From the NCBI GenBank assembly GCA_020027805.1, contig JAHKKQ010000046.1:1-17832 (forward strand): a DNA stretch of 17,832 nucleotides. The letters run 5' to 3'. The notes beneath the pieces are model-generated. The model made no database searches, was not told the DNA's origin, and saw only the letters and a program-made list of their open reading frames with translations. The position numbers and the translations under genes were made by a program. Positions 14,952-17,832 of the stretch are shown here, in pieces (within the stretch, counting starts at the first letter, position 1; each line of letters begins with the position of its first letter). This DNA is from Candidatus Dadabacteria bacterium. Lineage in GTDB: Bacteria; Desulfobacterota_D; UBA1144; Nemesobacterales; UBA2774.

Positions 14952-15127
14952 GTCATAGCTTCTGAAAAAGCCTTATGGGCCTCGACCCCGTAAGCCGGAC
15001 CGTTCGTACGATACGATGTGCCACTTCCCCAATATAAAGCAAACCGCTTTCGGTTGTCAAGGGAAATTGAAGCTATGCGGGGCTTGCAGAGGAGCGTATT
15101 TACGCGTGATGTATACGTCGAGCGATA

Positions 15128-15204
15128 TGGTCGGGGTGAGAGGGATCGAACCTCCGACCTCGGCGTCCCAAGCGCCGCGCGCTACCAGACTGCGCTACAC
15201 CCCG
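15128..15204 (-). tRNA. tRNA-Pro (anticodon TGG), CCA encoded
   Basis: The minus strand gives a 77-base cloverleaf. The acceptor CGGGGTG pairs with CACCCCG and the D-arm is GCGCAGTCTGGTAGCGC. The anticodon stem CGGCG/CGCCG surrounds the loop CTTGGGA. The T-arm is GGAGG-TTCGATC-CCTC. The discriminator is A, as usual for proline tRNAs, and the genome encodes CCA at 15130-15128. Confidence 0.96.
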
Positions 15205-15293
15205 ACAGAGGAAAAATGATTATACCCATGCCGGGGAAAACAACAAGGCAGAGCCCATGTGTCTTCTCAAAACCCTGAAGTCAATATTAATTC

Positions 15294-15330
15294 GGGGTAA
15301 ACGCCCTGCCGTCAGGGCAGCCCCTACCCC
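15294..15330 (-). terminator. Nested hairpin at the end of the CMD-family gene
   Basis: GCCCTG/CAGGGC (15303-15308, 15313-15318) with a four-base loop lies within an outer GGGGTA/TACCCC pair (15294-15299, 15325-15330) that overlaps the stop codon of the CMD gene. On the minus strand the AT-rich GAATTAATATT follows, rather than a clean T run. It could be an intrinsic terminator of the msrA-CMD unit or a REP-like hairpin. Confidence 0.45.
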
Positions 15331-15623
15331 AGATACTTATCGTAAACGTCCTTAGCCCAGAATATCTCCGTTCCCGAGGATAGGAGAGCAGTCTCCATTA
15401 TAGCTTCGCTTATCTCCTGCTTGGTAATGCCGAGCGAGAGCGCCTTCTTTATCCGGGACTCCGTGCAGTGGGGACACCTCCCGTGCACCGCCACCGACAC
15501 CGCTATCAGGGCCTTGGTCTTCTTGTCGAGCACGGTCTCCCCCTCGACCGCGTTATAGAAACTCCACCACCCCTCGGCCATCTTGGGGGCGTTCTTCTCG
15601 AACCATCTCTTATCGTCTGCCAT
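15324..15623 (-). CDS. Carboxymuconolactone decarboxylase/AhpD-like family protein
   Basis: This 99-residue protein is a single CMD-fold helical domain. The motif CPHC (50-53) lies in GRCPHCTESRIKKALSLGITKQEI, and LDKKTKALIAVSVAV precedes it. AhpD peroxidases use a Glu 12 residues before the first Cys and a His four after the second in a proton relay; here these are Ala38 and Arg57. The CxxC could still do thiol-disulfide exchange, but classical AhpD peroxidase activity is doubtful. AGGAGG lies nine bases before the ATG. It follows msrA by 69 bp in the same direction, an oxidative-stress context that fits a small thiol protein of unknown substrate. Confidence 0.88.
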   Translation of the reverse strand: MADDKRWFEKNAPKMAEGWWSFYNAVEGETVLDKKTKALIAVSVAVHGRCPHCTESRIKKALSLGITKQEISEAIMETALLSSGTEIFWAKDVYDKYLG

Positions 15624-15692
15624 TTCGCAAATCCTCCTTTGTGTGATTGCGCTTTCTTCGCACCTTTCCCGGAACGGGCGGATGGCGTAAAT

Positions 15693-16235
15693 TTATTTCA
15701 TATTTTTCATATGCTGTATATACCTCTCCCTGCCGGAGCCGACCTTGTAGTGTGAGTAACCGATGGGGTTTTTCTCATAATATTTTTGATGGTACTCCTC
15801 GGCGGGGTAGAATTCCATAGCCGGCCTGATCTCTGTCACGATAGGGGCCTTATATCTCCCCGACTCTCCGAGCTTCCTCTTCGACTCCTCGGCTGTCTTC
15901 CTCTGCCCCTCGTTATGATAAAAAATAGCGGTCTTATAGTGCCTGCCCCTGTCGACGAACTGCCCGCCGTCATCGGTCGGGTCGATGTTCAGCCAGAACA
16001 CGTCGAGGAGGCTCTCGTAGGAGACCCGCTCCGGGTCGTAGACGACCTCTATCGATTCCAGGTGTTCCGTCATGCCATAGCAGACCTCGTGGTAATTGGG
16101 GTTCTTCTCCTTTCCGCCCGTATAGCCGACGGTGGTGAATATAACACCCTCAAAATTGTCGAAAGGCGGCTGCATGCACCAGAAGCAGCCCCCCGAAAAG
16201 GTGGCCTTCTCGTATTTCTTGTCGGTCATTTCCAT
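15693..16235 (-). CDS. msrA: Peptide methionine sulfoxide reductase MsrA
   Basis: This 180-residue protein reduces methionine-S-sulfoxide in proteins. The catalytic motif GCFWC starts near the N-terminus (Cys17 nucleophile, Cys20 also present), followed by the usual FEGVIFTTVGYTGG, NYHEVCYGMTEH, VDRGRHYKTAIFYH and EIRPAMEFYPAEEYHQKYYEKNP blocks. The canonical GxTGH loop reads GMTEH, and there is no C-terminal recycling cysteine, so Cys20 or the Cys in HEVCYG is the likely resolving residue. It lacks a signal peptide and is probably cytoplasmic. GGAGA precedes the ATG by about eight bases. A TATACT at 16277-16282 is a possible -10 box. The CMD-family gene follows in what looks like a two-gene unit. 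Confidence 0.95.
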   Translation of the reverse strand: MEMTDKKYEKATFSGGCFWCMQPPFDNFEGVIFTTVGYTGGKEKNPNYHEVCYGMTEHLESIEVVYDPERVSYESLLDVFWLNIDPTDDGGQFVDRGRHYKTAIFYHNEGQRKTAEESKRKLGESGRYKAPIVTEIRPAMEFYPAEEYHQKYYEKNPIGYSHYKVGSGRERYIQHMKNMK

Positions 16236-16319
16236 AGTATTCGTCTCCGTGAAAAACTGACGGTCTGCATGTAAAAAGTATACGCTCTATCAAGCGGGTA
16301 AAAAAGCTATGCCTGGCTT

Positions 16320-16819
16320 TTACTTTATACGCTGAGACCGGAGGAAGGGATTGGGGATATTTTCATATAGAAACAAATAAGGACCGGGCCAGGAGCCGAC
16401 GGGGCTTGTAACAGACCTTCCCGCACGGTTGAGGTCTTTTATAAGCAGGTAAACGATCGGAATCCCGAGAGCCAGCTATGCGAGAGACCATGCGAGCGGC
16501 TTTCCGAAAGAAGCGAAATTCCCGCTCAGAAACGCAGAAGCTAGTTGAAGGCCCTTATTATGAAGGCTTATCAGCGTAAGCAGGGAGGCGGCGATGAGAT
16601 AAAGCCACGACACAAGGGCGAGGTAACTCCCCCGCCTCCTGCCCGTCATGAGCAGGACCCCTCCCGCAGTCCCGCATACACCCCTGAACACGATCGCGTT
16701 CACTACTATACTATGAACACCGCTCCCGGCGGAAGGCCCCCTAATTTCCACAGCAGGTAGATGCCGGCGAGCCCGGGGAGTGCGGCGAGCAGGGTAATCA
16801 AACCGATTGTCTTCTTCAC
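16320..16819 (-). pseudogene. Decayed small multi-helix membrane protein gene
   Basis: A GTG at 16819, with TAAGGAG overlapping the protease stop codon, opens a frame with a clear membrane helix (KKTIGLITLLAALPGLAGIY). It stops at TAG 16706-16708, after FIV. From about 16700 the sequence continues in the next frame (NAIVFRGVCGTAGGVLLM, SYLALVSWLYLIAASLLTLI, KPLAWSLA) to a TAG at 16476-16478. Beyond that stop the same frame gives another good helix (LALGIPIVYLLIKDLNR), with the next stop at 16320. The parts make a coherent four-helix protein of about 120 or more residues broken by one frameshift and one nonsense codon. If the 91-codon piece (16476-16751) is annotated alone it is a fragment. 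I do not recognise the family; a sequencing error could explain one lesion but less easily both. Confidence 0.6.
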
Positions 16820-16826
16820 GGTCTCC

Positions 16827-17832
16827 TTATCCCGCCCCTGACCTGTCCTCGTACTTGGGCCGCTCGGGCTTTATGGGAGGATTCTTTTTTAGCAGATCTG
16901 TAATTACCTCTATAGCCTTGTCGAGCTGGGGGTCTTTTGAACCATTGATATTAGGCGGCAGGTCCTCGACCTTGTGATCCGGGTCGACTCCGTGCCCCTC
17001 GACCTCCCACTTCCCGTGGGAGTTCCAGAAGGCATATCCCGGCGCAGTGATGTACCCGCCGTCTATGAGACCCGGGTTTCCGCTTATGCCTATCAGCCCG
17101 CCGAGCGTCCTCGTCCCGACGATCGGACCGAGCCCGGCATTTCTGAAGTAATAGGGAAAGGCGTCCCCTCCGGAGCCCGACCAACCGTTTATCATCATCA
17201 CCTTGGGCCCGCTATTCGAGACCTCCGGGGTTTTCGAATCCTTAAAATCGCGCACCGCCCAGTAATTGAGAAGAGGCCTGTTTAGAAGCTCGATGAAGCG
17301 GTCGGGCACCTGCCCCCCTCCGTTGAACCTCTCGTCAATTATCATCCCCTCCTTCTCCGTCTGAGGGGTGAACTGGCGCACGAGCTCGTTCTGGCCCAAA
17401 TAACCTGTGTCCGGGACGTAGACATATCCTACCTTCCCGCCCGTGGCAATATCCACCTTCTTCTTATTCTCCGCGATGCGGTCGAGATATCTGAGCTTCT
17501 GCTCGTCGCCCCTCGATATGACCTTCACAGTAACCTCCCTCGCGTTTTTCATATCGGGCGCGGAGTTCACGGTAAGGGTCACCGGACTCCCGTTCAATCC
17601 CTGAAAAGCCCCCCAGGGGTCCTCGGCGGGATCGAGGGCTCGACCGTTCACGGCCAGTATATAATCCCCTTCCCGGGCCTTAATTCCCGGCTCCGCGAGA
17701 GGGGAATATATATCTGCGTTGAATTCACCGCCGCTGTAAATCTTCTTTATACGGTACGCCTTGTTCTGTTTGTCGAGCTCGAAATCTATGCCCAGGAGAC
17801 CGACCGGCACAGTCTCGGCTTCCTCCATGTCG
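16827..17832 (-). CDS. Tricorn-like PDZ/S41 serine protease, C-terminal part
   Basis: About 334 codons are visible; the gene continues beyond the right edge, so the Met at 17828 is probably internal. The visible part begins with a PDZ domain (VGLLGIDFEL, IKAREGDYILAVNGRAL). It is followed by the core protease domain in tricorn order: GKVGYVYVPDTG, MIIDERFNGGG, then GWSGSGGDAFPYYFR with the probable nucleophile Ser, GTRTLGG and HGKWEVEGHGVDPD. Tricorn and tricorn-like proteases degrade peptides released by other proteases; bacterial forms often carry N-terminal propeller domains, expected outside the window. The C-terminus ends in a Pro/Lys/Arg-rich tail. The decayed membrane-protein gene begins eight bases after its stop. 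Confidence 0.9.
   Translation of the reverse strand, partial: DMEEAETVPVGLLGIDFELDKQNKAYRIKKIYSGGEFNADIYSPLAEPGIKAREGDYILAVNGRALDPAEDPWGAFQGLNGSPVTLTVNSAPDMKNAREVTVKVISRGDEQKLRYLDRIAENKKKVDIATGGKVGYVYVPDTGYLGQNELVRQFTPQTEKEGMIIDERFNGGGQVPDRFIELLNRPLLNYWAVRDFKDSKTPEVSNSGPKVMMINGWSGSGGDAFPYYFRNAGLGPIVGTRTLGGLIGISGNPGLIDGGYITAPGYAFWNSHGKWEVEGHGVDPDHKVEDLPPNINGSKDPQLDKAIEVITDLLKKNPPIKPERPKYEDRSGAG

Overview
The window most likely comes from the chromosome of an uncultured Gram-negative bacterium. A TonB-dependent receptor, Sec signal peptides, a lipobox protein and periplasmic c-type cytochrome domains all imply an outer membrane. The codon habit (frequent AGG and ATA in moderately GC-rich DNA) and the gene mix are compatible with the broad former-deltaproteobacterial or Dadabacteria-like groups, but nothing here fixes the phylum. 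Nearly all genes lie on the minus strand; only the PilZ gene and an acidic repeat protein are on plus.

Positions 1-1455 are accessory in character. An IPTLxxWG-CTERM surface protein with a six-cysteine ectodomain is followed by a repeat-rich intergenic stretch around a tRNA-Arg(TCT) gene. This stretch holds tandem hairpin units with compensatory changes, a 15-bp copy of the tRNA 3' end, two diverged copies of an ~80-bp direct repeat, and a 94-bp segment bounded by perfect 11-bp inverted repeats.

Positions 1456-7165 hold the most striking cluster. Two paralogous PQQ-type sugar dehydrogenases are each fused to a c-type cytochrome domain and a C-terminal membrane anchor, and they sit upstream of a TonB-dependent receptor. 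The inference is a periplasmic oxidation module whose receptor may import a cofactor (PQQ) or substrate.

Positions 7325-10015 hold a PilZ protein, a translationally coupled ppk2-Nudix pair, and a secreted acidic repeat protein on the plus strand. Positions 10104-13981 hold phaC (class I-type polyhydroxyalkanoate synthase), hpf (long-form ribosome hibernation factor) and rtcB (RNA ligase), all read in the same direction: carbon storage, ribosome silencing and RNA repair, a stress or starvation theme shared with polyphosphate metabolism. Positions 14226-17832 hold a lipoprotein of unknown function, tRNA-Pro(TGG), a CMD/AhpD-like protein and msrA (oxidative stress), a decayed membrane-protein gene, and the C-terminal part of a tricorn-like PDZ/S41 protease running off the right edge.

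I found no CRISPR array, integrase, transposase or obvious defence system. The most interesting items are the PQQ dehydrogenase pair with its receptor, the hpf-rtcB pairing, the structured repeats around tRNA-Arg and the double-lesion pseudogene.
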